This document shows positions 44,996 through 56,467 of a stretch of 64,000 nucleotides of DNA, one piece after another. The DNA is from Lactuca virosa (Eukaryota; Streptophyta; Magnoliopsida; Asterales; Asteraceae). Under the pieces are notes generated by a model. It was not told the origin of the DNA. It saw only the letters and a program-made list of their open reading frames with translations, and ran no database searches. Positions within the stretch are counted from its first letter, which is position 1; every line of letters begins with the position of its first letter. The stretch covers positions 190,949,232-191,013,231 of the forward strand of contig CAKMRJ010000001.1 in NCBI GenBank assembly GCA_928212115.1, read 5' to 3'. A program made the position numbers and the translations under genes.

Positions 44996-46050
44996 TTAGG
45001 ATGATTACGTCTTGGAATCATCAAAAAAATAGGGCTTGTATAATGATTTTGCATGTTACCTTTCCATCCAGGCGATAACCGTAACTCATATATCTTTCCA
45101 AATGAGGATCAAATCCTTGGACTTCTTGACCGCTGGCTGCGTTCAACCTTGCACCCGCTCTTCATCCTATGTTGGGCTTTCAGTCCTAACCTTCGAGATA
45201 CCAAGTTGATCCTTATCAGATACTCCTGCTCCTTCTTGAATAGACTTAATTCAAGATAAGGTCTTTACTTCGACTACCATAACAGACCAAATAGTTATGT
45301 TCTAAGGATCGTTCATCGCATGATGCAATGGATAGACTTAGGTATTTATGAGTTAGACTTTAGCATGGAAGATACCTTTAATTCATGTTCTGATGTGATA
45401 TAATTACATCATATCATGTAGCATTTCTAGCTACTGGCTGCTTAACCTTAACGAAGGTCGCGATACTTCTGTCGATCGCTTTATATTTTCCTTCAATCTC
45501 CTGACTTAAGTCGGATACTACATCGAACATGGTTCTCTGAACCGAGTAACTTACTTTTCAGACTTATCTTAATTGGTCTCGATTCGTTATTACCCTTAGG
45601 GTTGGAATAACATTCATTTCTTAGTCATCACCGAAACGAAGGTAATGACGAAAACAGACGAAACAAACTCAACTACTAGTGCCTTAGAAACCTTGCGACT
45701 CTTCCTGATCCAAGTGTGATTCATGTGCTTCTGGTAGTATAGGCCTTTACTACCTTTCATATATACTCATACTCATCCCAAAATTGTCCCGCAGTTCCCA
45801 AGTTACCATACCAGAAAAATCACAAGCAACTTAACATGTTGGATAGCAAAACATAATTAGGGATTTTATAACTTCTAAAAATGAATACAATCATATTCAA
45901 AGCCTATTATACTCTATGCCTCTTATATTTAGGCTACATGCTACAAGACTATCTATGTGGGGTGACCACTTCATGTCTTGAACTCCCTAGATAAGTAGCT
46001 TCCATCTATTAACTCTCTAAAGCGACATATGCTTCCTCCTTTATAGCTTT
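44996..46050 (-). other. Non-coding 3' interior of element C
   Basis: Between the gag remnant and the polypurine tract. I see no reverse transcriptase, RNase H or integrase motif on either strand. The missing pol makes the element non-autonomous. Confidence 0.5.
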
Positions 46051-46065
46051 GAGAGTCATATGCAA

Positions 46066-47223
46066 TGCTCATGCAACTTCTTCCTTCCTTGGGCAATCCT
46101 TCGAAATATTCCCACTACTTCCACATTCATAACATTTCTTGCAATTAAACATACAGTCTTTGGAATAGTGACCATTACTTCCACATTTGTAGTAGGTCAC
46201 CACTTCTTTGCATTGTCTAAAATGCTTCTCTGTATTGTTCACACCATTTTGCCTCTTTGTTTTCCCCAAGATTCTTGTTGTTGGGGCTAGATTTAGAAAA
46301 TATACTCTTTTTATTAGATTTTGAGGATTATTCATTCTTCCTCTTCTTTTCCACTTCAGCTTGGTCGAAAGCTTTCCCTTTGACTATGTCTTCAAGTGAT
46401 ATGGCAACTTGGATAGTTGCTTCCAAATTAGTTGCTAATTTCACCATTGGTTTGAAATCCACTGGTAATCCATTAGCAAAACTTTCTATCTTGGAGAGTT
46501 CAGTGGGAACTAGGTAAGGAACTAATTCCATCTTCCCAGAAAAATCCACAGCGTACTTGCTGACGCTCATCTCTCCTTTCTTCAGGTTCTAGAATTTATT
46601 ACTTATCTCCAAAAGGTCTCTCTCCGAGCAGTATTCTCCTTTCAACTACATAAGGAAGTCCTTCCATGACATCTTCCTTTCTTCTCCTTTTGCCATGGTA
46701 TTAGCCAACCATTTCCACCAGCTCAATACTTCACTCTTTAGTTGTCTGGCTGTGAAGATCGTTTTTCATTTGTTGCTACAGTCACACAGCTTTCAAACAC
46801 CATTTCTATTTCATAAATCCAATCCGTAACTTTCGCTGGAATTGGTTCTCTAGAAAGACTTGGTGGTTGGGATTCCATGAAGTCCTCATACTTTCATCTA
46901 TTTCTGTCAACCTCCTATTCGATGTTGTTTCTCTAAACCCTTTGTGGTTCAATTTGATTTACAACTTTACTACAACTTCATTCTTCGGGTTGAACTTCAT
47001 TTAGCATTGGTTCAACCATCGGTGTCATGAATTTTCTCTTACTCCCTTGGAGCAGTTGTATGGCCTCCTCTATATGATCAGCTAGCATTTCTTGCATCAT
47101 TGCTTGCACTCCTGCCATTGTGATAGGTTCGGGTGCAGGTGCAACGACCGATGCACGACTAATCACATTCTTAGGCTGTCAGTTTTCGTTATCATTTCCC
47201 CGCTTGCTATGAGTTCTTACCAT
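46066..47223 (-). pseudogene. gag: gag pseudogene of element C
   Basis: On the minus strand the ATG at ~47223 begins MVRTHSKRGND. After an early stop the frame continues with ITMAGVQAMMQEMLADHIEE. Further segments MESQPPSLSREPIPAK, VTDWIYEIEMVF and VKLATNLEATIQ follow a Gag-like layout across shifted frames. Two zinc knuckles end it: YYKCGSNGHYSKDC (first Cys is Tyr) and CYECGSSGNISKDC (His replaced by Asn), so both have lost a metal ligand. Stops and frameshifts make it non-functional. It would have packaged the element RNA. Confidence 0.75.
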
Positions 47224-47652
47224 GACATTTTGTACTCCGACAAATTACATGCCAACTCTAATACATTAATTAAATGTTTAGAACCCGAACATATAATATT
47301 TTATCCTTCGAACCAAGGTTGGCATTTAACCTCAATTTATTTCAACTATTAGCATTCTAGGTAATATAACACATAACATTTAGCTCATATTAGCACATAA
47401 GGCATTAATCCTAAAGTATGTCAGTGCTCCTAATACCAAATAAGGTACATAACCTAAGGCATGCTATAACTTAATTTTTATTAGCACATAATACTAGTTA
47501 AGGCTCATACCCTAAAATATTCTAGTGCTTGTGTCTTTATTATTAATTTAGGTATACTACCTAAAATATTCTAGACACAACTCTCACCATCATCACTCAA
47601 GCTCTAAGTTTAATTCTAGAAATCCTCACAATTCCTAGTTCGCTTAAACTAA

Positions 47653-47665
47653 TGCTCTGATACCA
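47653..47665 (-). promoter_or_regulatory. Primer binding site of element C
   Basis: TGCTCTGATACCA, one mismatch to the iMet site complement, two bases from the LTR start TGTGACATCC at 47668. Confidence 0.8.
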
Positions 47666-47667
47666 AC

Positions 47668-47972
47668 TGTGACATCCTCTAATTTTCACAACCAAAAAGA
47701 ACTTTCTTTGCACTTTAAAAATCATAATATTTCATTTGCATAAAATCCCAGTATACAAAAATCTTTTGAGAACAATATTGACTGAAATAAAAATCCAAAG
47801 GATGTCAAAATCAATACAGATACATAAGTTACAGTGTAAATATCTAAAGGTCCTGAACTCAGCATCCTAATCAAGTCCCAGTGGCTTAAGTCTTGATACC
47901 TATGATGCATACAAACTGAGTGGGTCAGGTTGGAAAACCTGGTGAGTACATAGGGATTTCAATCCCACAATG

Positions 47973-48004
<32 letters not shown>
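47668..48004 (-). repeat. 5' LTR of element C, left part
   Basis: It matches 42264 onward (TGTGACATCCTCTAATTTT, ACCAAAAAGAAC and so on) through TGAGTGGGTCAGGTT and the AT-microsatellite, where it stops. A stretch corresponding to 42455-42480 of the other LTR is shortened here. Confidence 0.85.
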
Positions 48005-48007
<3 letters not shown>

Positions 48008-48439
48008 TTGGGAAAACGTCATATAGGTTGGAGAATGTTATTGAGTAATTTGAGCTCTTAACCCTTTCAATGGAGTGTTTATAAGAATTGGAGTGTAATG
48101 ATGGAATTGAGGATTCCATGGTTAAATTAAAAACTTACAATAGGATTTATTATAGTTTTATGTGCTTGAACACATTTATATGAGTGTTCAATAAGTTGGG
48201 AATAAGCTTTGTAAACTTTGGAATTCTCAAGTGAATAATGGACAAGTTAGTCTTCTTATGGAATTTGAGGATTTTAAATGATCTTAAAGGTTTCAATGAG
48301 AACGTAATGGATTAGGTAGAGTGTCTAAGATGATAAAACACCTCCTAAACCCTAAATAAATGGTACAAAGTGAATGGGAAAAGGGTCTTCAAGAATTATG
48401 CAAAGTAGAGTGTTATATTGAGAAAATTCGAGAGTTTTG

Positions 48440-49796
48440 TGTTACGTCCCAAATTTCAAAGGCAATTTTTTTCATTTTTATTTATCTAAATTATATTTCT
48501 TACAAAACATTACAATTCATTATTATATAAAAAAGTATTTTAGCGAAAGTCTATAAAACTTTATTGATGCTTCGATGCTGATACAGTCATGAGTGAGTCT
48601 TTCCACGGTCTGATGAACAACCTGCAAAGTAGTTATTCAACAACTATAAGCCGAGGCTTAGTAGATTCCCTCAAAATATTTCATACCACACCAAATATAC
48701 AATGCATGCGCATAATGGCCTTCAACATATAGATGGTCCGCCCCTCGGCCTTCAGCATATAGCTGGTCCGCTCATTTTGCCTACAACATATAGATGGTCC
48801 GCACCTTGGCCTTTAACATGAAACTAGTCCGACCGATTCTATTAGCCTTCAACACGAGGTTGGTATGTCCTCAACTCCATATATAATAACATACACATAT
48901 AACAACAGTCCACATAACAGGCAACTAACTATCCTAGTCTAATTTCCTAAGTGCTTACTACAAGGTAACTATATCCTAACATACAAATGATACATACTGG
49001 AATATACAATATAGTGAGAAGAACTCACCTTGACAAATTCTCAGAGGATTAATAGTTAATCGGACAAGTTAGTTGACGACCAACACTTCAATGAGGATTA
49101 ACCTATATTACTATAGTTTATTAGTTCTTATCGTAATCTTGGTAAAGTAGGCTAGATGTATCACTAATCCCAATGAATACTGATAGTTCTATCAAATAAG
49201 GATCAGCCAGGCATGACAGTTGGGAGGCAAGACCATTTCGACTAATTTTCATTTAGTCGGCTAATTTTGACTTTATTTTTTTCATACAGACTTAGATTGT
49301 TAAATCTCATATAAAATGCATAACTTTCTTATCCGGAGTCTATTTTCGACTGTCTGTATATCGATGAACTCCTATTAACGAGATCTTCAAAATTCTCATG
49401 TAGATTATGCCGGCTAAAAATCGACTGATCTAAAATTCAACTTTTGAGTTGTACACTGTTATGCCGAATCTTAGAAAAATCATAACCTCCTCTAATGAAG
49501 TCAGATTTAGACGTTCTCTATAGGCCCACTCTCGGTTTAACGACTACTACAACTTTCGTTTAGATACCTTAGGCTAAAAAATAATTTATTAAAATTTTAC
49601 TTTTTATGGTACGCAGAATCGTGCCGGTTTAATCGTGAAATTTCAAAGAAGTATAACTTCTTCATATGAAGTTGGATTTACATGTTCTATATATCTACGG
49701 AAATCGTATCAATGTTTCCTACGTGTCTATGATGATTATTTTGGCTTTATTTCATATTTTAGTACAATATATCTATAGTAAAAATGGGGTGTTACA
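48440..49796 (-). repeat. Solo LTR, minus sense, TSD TTTTG
   Basis: TGTTACGTCCC to GGGTGTTACA, 1357 bp, flanked by TTTTG at 48435-48439 and 49797-49801. U3 units are anchored at 49653, 49482 and 49320. Donor AGGTGAGT (49023-49030), acceptor CTTTGCAG (end 48622). Three degenerate CCTTCAACATATAGATGGTCCG repeats in 48718-48840 have no match elsewhere. Confidence 0.93.
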
Positions 49797-49813
49797 TTTT
49801 GTGTGTGTAGACC

Positions 49814-49866
49814 TCATTCCACGGCCGTGGAATGACAAGGAAAATCATTCCACGGGCGTGGAATGA
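49814..49866. repeat. Palindrome pair in LTR promoter region
   Basis: 22-bp perfect palindrome at 49814-49835 (centre CACGGCCGTG), then TCATTCCACG-GG-CGTGGAATGA at 49845-49866. Confidence 0.93.
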
Positions 49867-50957
49867 CCAGATCAAGGCCATGTATTTTTTTTCATAACTT
49901 TTGCTTACGGACTCGGATTTACGCGTGGTTTTTGCCTACGTTCACTTTTTTACATAAGGAAAGAGATGAAACAATAAAATTTAGTAATGGAACAAATGAG
50001 GTTATTTTGGTCATTTTAATTACTTATGTCTATATTGTATAGGTTGTGTCTAAGGGGTGATTGCTAGTGAAGTTGAGCTAGAAGGGAGTAGCAACCTTCA
50101 TTGGAAAACTAGGTGAGTACGTGTTGGCATTTTCCCACTTTGGGGTACATGGTAAAATAATTTTATGATAATGAAATACAAAGCTTTGATATATGAAATC
50201 TTTTGAAATGAAAGTGTTAAATGCTATTGAAAAGAATGTTTTGAAAGAATGCTTTGAAAGTAAGAATTTTTTGAAATCTATTGGGGTGGTGTCTCCCCTT
50301 CGCGAAGTAGATGTCATAGTTAGCACATTGTGTTGGTGGATTGATTTGTTCTTTCCACCTTGGTGTAGACTTAGGGGTACCCTAAGTGTAAAAATGACAA
50401 CGGTTTAATACCATAATTGGCCCTTAATGATAAAAGAGAATGAAATATGGAAAGATGTATTTTGAAATAAAATGAAGAGAAATGAAATGATAAGATATGA
50501 AATGATATTTATGAAAAGAGTTTTCCTTGAAAATGTTTGAAAAGGTTTTATGGTCAAAAAATATGTTATGTTTATGAATGAAATGATTTTTCATGTAAAA
50601 TGTGATGAATGTTTTGGGTCACAAACCTGCATAGCTCACGAGACATCATTGTCTTACGTATCTATTTTAATGTCATGTATCCTAGGTTATATTCAAGGAG
50701 AAAGATGATATATGGAAGTAGAAGCTATGAGATAGGAAAGGAGTGGAACTTGTCAAGTTCCTTATCAATGCATTGATGTAATTCTTATTTGCTTGCTATG
50801 GTTATGTAAGATTCTTAATGGTAACACCCAATATTTTAATTGTAAATATTTTTATGGTACCGGTTTTTTTTTAAACGTTGGTTAACCCCCGAAATGATTT
50901 TTAAAACCATAGCATTTGAAAAGTTTTAAAGCTTCAAAATTTTGGGGTGTTACAGCT

Positions 50958-50970
50958 TGGTATCAGAGCC
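50958..50970 (+). promoter_or_regulatory. Primer binding site of element D
   Basis: TGGTATCAGAGCC, an exact match, three bases after the LTR end at 50954. Confidence 0.92.
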
Positions 50971-52156
50971 ATAGTTTAAGCGAATTAGGATTGGATCATT
51001 CCACTCCCAGGCTTAGACTTTGGTTATGAAAAGTGTGAATGATACATAGGATTGTTATGCCTTAATGTAGTTAGTATCCTATGCAATGAATGATGATGAG
51101 AATTGACATAGGTAGATGCTTATGACACTTTAGATAAGACTAGATAAAATTATAGAATGCTACATTTAGTGCTTCTATATTGGGTAATGGAAATAAGAAT
51201 AGTGTATGGACTATCTAAACCAATGGATCAGAAGCGTTTTGTGGTGAAGTCAAGGTCAATTATGTATGATGTGGGTATAATAGTATAGGGCTCGTACTAT
51301 TACACACACATGATACATACCCAAACTTGGTGGAACCATGAAAGGGTATTGTGAAATGTGGTAAAGAATCGAGTGAGTTAGGGACTCAATGAACACATAT
51401 CATGTGTCAAATAATGGTCATGAAGGATCTTAAAGCATGTTGATGGATAAAGGAATTTTTTTGACAACTTTGACTTTTCTGTCAAAGTCAAACAGCTAGT
51501 GTCAATTGAAAATTACTTGGGGTATATTTGATACATGTTGTAAATTGATCTTGTATCCATTAAGTAATATTAGTAGAGTTAGAAACACCAAGGAACGAAA
51601 CAAATTGAGTAGTTAAATTTGTTAACAAACAATTAGCTAAAAAGGACGTAGTTGACTTTTCGTAAAAGTCTAAAAGGGGAGAAGAATTGAAATTCCAAAT
51701 ATATGATTAAGAAACTAGTTCAAGTTGGTTATTTGGGACAAACTTATGTTATTACATAGGAGTGAGAATTTCATATTGCAATAAAGTTGATTGAGAAAAG
51801 AATGGAATGGAATAATGAATTCCATCTTCAGATGAAAGTAAATACTTGGATGTGATTGAAGACACTAAATGTGAGCACAATGAGCTAATTAGTGTAGTCG
51901 TGATAACATGATGAAATACAGATAATAGTAGAAAGCACGACTAAGACAACTTGGGAAGGAGTTTGATACATTTGACTCAATGAGATATGTTAGGATCCTA
52001 AGGAGTTAACAACCAGAAGCCAACAATATCGAGTGTCGAGTGTGATGGTTACTATGGAAGAAGGGTGTCTTTGTGAAACCAAGACACTAGTAAAGGGCGA
52101 GTAATGGAGCATTAACCTAATGCACTAGAATGGTATGTGAAATCACTATAAGGAAA
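50971..52156 (+). other. Interior of element D, left part
   Basis: AT-rich and without meaningful open frames. I see no Gag, protease or reverse-transcriptase motif in any frame. Confidence 0.45.
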
Positions 52157-52161
52157 GACGA

Positions 52162-54680
52162 TGTGACATCCCCTAATTTCTCGGCCAGAAAAGACCGATT
52201 TAATTTATGATTTTTAAAATAAAATCAGAGAAATCTTTTTAAAAGATGTTGCGGAATTGGTCCCCAAAACAAAACATGATAAAAGTTTGTCAAAACCTTT
52301 CTTTAAGAAATATATAATTTCCTTTTATATCAAAACCTCGGGATGTCATGTTCCGATACAGATCAAAAGCATCTAAACAAAGACATTATAAGCCTTACAA
52401 CAGTATTTATAACTACTGGCCTATAATCCAAAAATCACTCATCATCATCATCTGACTATGCTCGAGGTCCTCTACCTGTAATATAAACAGCTGAGTGGGT
52501 CAGGCTTGGAAGCCTGGTGAGCATATAGGGTTTTCAACCCACAATACATAATTTATTATGCTTAAAATCAAACAATCAACCCAATTACCCAACCCAACCC
52601 CATTATCTTATTATTTCTTAAGGGTTTAACCCTAGGAATCAACTATCACTCCTTCCTAAGGATTCATCCTAAGGAATAGGCACAAGGTCACACCATCACC
52701 AGGGTTTATACAACAGGCACTAACTCCATAGCTGCCAAGGTTTATTCAACATGTGCTAAGTCCATAGCTCTCATTTATCGACAGTATTATTTATAGGTAT
52801 TCCCCCCCTGTAATACATGTCAATGGGTTTTTAGAGTACAGCAAATGAACATATAGTTCATTACACCTACAGGTTGCGGGCCTGCTAGTGTTCCACAGAC
52901 TGTCTAGAATAGTCCATGGTTGTCATCCATACTCTGTTGAATGACGGGGGCCAACATTTGGGTAAGTGATTCTCTCAAATTTCACCACTCACCTCAACTC
53001 ATGATCAATATACTGATCATCTCCTTTATCCAACTCACCTTTCATCACACCCACTATTTCATCTACCCATGTTTACCCAACATTTTGTTAGATAAGATAG
53101 ATAAAAATACATATACAGTTTAAATTATTTAAAAACCTGTATAAATCATTCCTTCAACACCCATCTCAAATAAACAAACAATATGTATATTCACACAGCA
53201 CGTATTTTATGTAAAATACTTCATATCTATGTGTAAGGTTAAAGTAACTACACACTCACCTGATTTAATGAAAATCGGCAGCAAAGTTTCGTTTAAAACG
53301 ATCGTTTTAATAAAACCGGGAGTTTTATTGAGAAACCGGGCTCTGCGAAGGGTCGGGCTTCGAAACCGAAAAGATAAATTTCCCGGGCTTCTCGGGCACT
53401 TCGTGGCGTATTCCGGGGGTTATAATTGATACCGGGGCTTCGAGGGACGTTAAAATGAAATAAATATGGAAAGAGGGGCTAAAAGTGGCAATTTTCCGAA
53501 ATATACCCGGGAGGTCTCGCACCCTCCTATTTATAGGGCCGAGCCTCCTGATCCAACGGCTGAGAAGAAGCCACGCGTCGCAGATCCGAGGGCTCGCAGG
53601 GAAGGCTCGCACGTGGGCTCGCACATGGCTGCGCATGCGAGGGCCTCGCTGGAGGCTTCTAATTGGACCGCTTCGGACAGCACCTCGGTTCGGACACGTT
53701 GCTGATGACACACCGAGATCGGACACGGGGCAGCCTCCCATTGGACCGAACCTCGGACTCGCGAAGAACATGACACGGCTCGCCAGGTGGCTTCGGTGAC
53801 TCAGCAGGTTCCGGACACGCGTCGGATGCGAAGCGAGGACACGTAGCCGAAGTCCACGTGTGCGAAATTCCTCGGTTTTGGGGATTTTTCTCGGTTTTCA
53901 CGCCAAAACTTCTAAAATCCATAACTTTCGCATACGAGCTCCGTTTTTGACGTTCTTTATATGCACGCATATGTAAAGTTACGCTCTACAACTTTCGTTT
54001 AGACTTCGTCGGCTAATTTTGAATTTAATTTTTATATTATTATTTTTAACAGACCGGGACAGGAAATCCGTTAAAAATTCATAACTTCTTCATCCGACAT
54101 CCGTTTTCGTCAGACTTTTTACCGATGTGCTACTAATGACGAGACCTTCGATTCTCATTTAGGTCGTGTTGGCTAAAAATCACTTGATCTAAAATTCGAG
54201 TTTTTAGCTGTCTACTGCTAAGCTGAAACTTCGAAAAATCATAACTTCCTCATACGAAGTCAGATTTGGGCGTTCTTTTGATCGAACTTCTCGGTTTAAC
54301 GAATACTACGAGTTTCGTTTAGATTACTAAGGCTAAAAAGTAGTTTATCAAAAACTCACTTTTTACGACATTCGGCACCGTGCCGGTTTGTCGCGAAACT
54401 TCGACAGGTCATAACTTCTTCGTTATAACTCGGATTTCGGCATTCTTTATATATATGTAATCCTTGTCACGCCCACTACAAGTTTCTTAATAGATATCGG
54501 CTTTATCTAAAATTTAATTTTTGACGCTCATTTTTATTCTTAATTAATTAAACCCTAATAATTAAGCATAAAACACATAATATTCAATAATTCCTTTTCA
54601 TTTCTTCAAAATGAGTCACAAAGGTTAACCTAGACTCTTATGTCAATATTAATGCCTAGCCTAGAAACACGGGCATTACA
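52162..54680 (-). repeat. 3' LTR of the deleted gypsy element
   Basis: TGTGACATCCCC to GGGCATTACA, 2519 bp, same family as the solo LTR 38694-41017. Minus-strand order: U3 units anchored at 54411, 54241, 54081 and 53921, GC-rich CCTCG/CGAGG block (53545-53850), TATA box (53528-53535), donor AGGTGAGT (53254-53261), box TGACCCACTCAG and acceptor ATATTACAG (end 52476). Confidence 0.95.
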
Positions 54681-54700
54681 ATTGTCTCCCCCTTAGAATG
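54681..54700 (-). promoter_or_regulatory. Polypurine tract of the deleted element
   Basis: ATTGTCTCCCCCTTAGAATG on the plus strand; minus-strand AAGGGGGAGACAAT precedes the LTR start. Confidence 0.85.
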
Positions 54701-54849
54701 AGTCCGTCCCCGGAATCACACATCAGCAAACAAATACGGGTAGCGACTCACCATGTCACTCTCCGTTTCCCCCGGTGAGATTTGGCCCATTCGTATGTTT
54801 CCAACGCATAAGCACTAAATCGACTATCTTACGTTACAACTTCTTAGTC

Positions 54850-56157
54850 TTACGGTCAACGATTGCCTCAGGTTCTTCCATTAACCTCCTGTTTTCATCC
54901 AACCTTAATTCAGAAATGGGATTATGTCGGGCACTCCTCCCGTGAATTTTCTCAAATAACACACACGAAAGGTGTTATGAATACCCTTTAGTTTTTCCGG
55001 TAATTCTAGCTTGTAAGCTTGATTCCCGATCCTCCGAAGAACTTTTAAATGGTCCAATAAACCTTGGACTCAATTTTCCCTTCTACCAAACCTTATAAGT
55101 CTCTTCCACGGCGAGACTTTAAGTAAAACCGAATCTCCAACTTCGAAGGATATCGGTTGTCTTTTATTGTCAGCATGGCTCTCTTGAGCAGCTAACATCC
55201 TTTCCCTAATCACTTTCAACGTTTCAGCAGTCTGATGGACTATTTTAAGTCCCATAAACTGCTTTTCCTCAGCTTCCAGCCAACATGACGGCGTTCAACA
55301 CTTTTCCCCCATACAAAGTGTGATAAGGTGTCATCTAGATGTTCGAGTAGAAACTATCATTATAGGAAAATTATACTAATGGTAAGTGTTTACCCCAGTT
55401 ACCTTGGAATTCCAGGGTACATGCTCTCAGCATATCCTCCCAGGTTTGAATTGTTCATTTGCTCTGACCATCGGTTTGCAGATGGTAAGCTGTATTCAAA
55501 CACAACTTGGTACCCAATTCCTCTTATAAACTCCTCCAAAACCTTGGGGTAAAACGGCTATCACGATTAGTTACAATCGTTAACGGAACACCGTGAAGCC
55601 TCATAATTTCCTTCACGTAAGAATTCGCAAGTTTATCCATAAAACCATTTCTCGTTAGCGGCTATGAAATGAGCACTCTTAGTGAAGCGATCAACGACCA
55701 CCCAAATCATGTCGTGACCGTTCCTTGTTCTGGGTAGTTTAGTCACAAAATCCATGGTAATGTCCTCCCATTTACCCATAGGTACAGGTAGGTTCTAAAC
55801 TCCTATACGGTTTCTGATGTTGTGCCTTAACCCTAGCACAAGTTACACACTCAGCCACATACTTAATAACATCGAGCTTCATCGTCGGCCACCAGTAATA
55901 GGGTTTTTTTAGATCACTATACATTTTCGTACTGCCGGGATGAATCGAGTACATGGTTTTGTGAGCTTCTTCCATCAGAAGACCTCTTACTCCTCCCGTC
56001 TTAGGTACCCAAATCCTATCTTTGAATACCTTCAACCCATGACCGTTTGTATCAAACACCATCGTTTTTCCCAAACGTTCCTCCTTTCGGTCATTCTTTT
56101 CTAAAGCTTCCTCCTGAGCTTTCTTTATACTTTCCACAATTGTCGAGACGACTTCAA
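54850..56157 (-). pseudogene. pol: Partial integrase of the deleted element
   Basis: Reading on the minus strand from 56100: RKEERLGKTMVFDTNGHGLK, then IWVPKTGGVRGLLMEEAHKT, YSIHPGSTKMYSDLK, YYWWPTMKLDV and CVTCARVKAQHQKP. This is the HHCC zinc-binding domain with all four ligands visible. The core region in 55770-55260 survives in pieces, among them a match to the DRFTKSAHF region near 55660-55690. Near 55250-55070 come MGLKIVHQTAETLKVIRERM, the Ty3 integrase C-terminal segment, and SFEVGDSVLLKVSPWKRLIRFG. Frameshifts and stops interrupt it. The domain N-terminal to HHCC is replaced by LTR sequence at the deletion junction. Confidence 0.88.
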
Positions 56158-56467
56158 TTGTCGCGAAACTTCGACAGGTCATAACTTCTTCGTTATAACT
56201 CGGATTTCGGCATTCTTTATATATATGTAATCCTTGTCACGCCCACTACAAGTTTCTTAATGAATATCGGCTTTATCTAAATTTAATTTTTGACGCTCAT
56301 TTTTTATTCTTAATTAATTAAACCCTAATAATTAAGCACAATAAAACACATAAAAACATAATATTCACATAATTCCTTTTCATTTCTTCAAAATGAGTCA
56401 CAAAGGTTAACCTAGACCATTATGTCAATATTAATGCCTAGCCTAGAAACACGGGCATTACAGACGA

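Larger units (their letters stand above)
48005..50954 (+). repeat. 5' LTR of element D (left-truncated), with nested solo LTR
   Basis: It contains a solo LTR at 48440-49796. After it come a 22-bp perfect palindrome (49814-49835), a second copy with 10-bp arms (49845-49866), donor CTAGGTGAGT (50110-50118) and the end GGGGTGTTACA. The sequence 50160-50600 is full of GAAATGA/TTTGAAA short repeats. I am not sure that 48005-48434 belongs to the same LTR. Confidence 0.5.
52162..56462 (-). mobile_element. Internally deleted Ty3/gypsy element, minus strand, TSD GACGA
   Basis: Flanked by GACGA at 52157-52161 and 56463-56467. It has a full 3' LTR (52162-54680), a polypurine tract and the C-terminal half of integrase. 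It then passes abruptly into the last ~305 bp of the 5' LTR (56158-56462). The 5' LTR promoter, primer site, gag and most of pol are gone. The join shows a TTG overlap (CAATTG/GTTTG). Confidence 0.93.

Noticed and set aside
53325..53970. Minus- and plus-strand frames up to 148 codons
   Set aside because: Same GC-rich LTR block as above; they cross the TATA box and palindromes and encode nothing recognisable.
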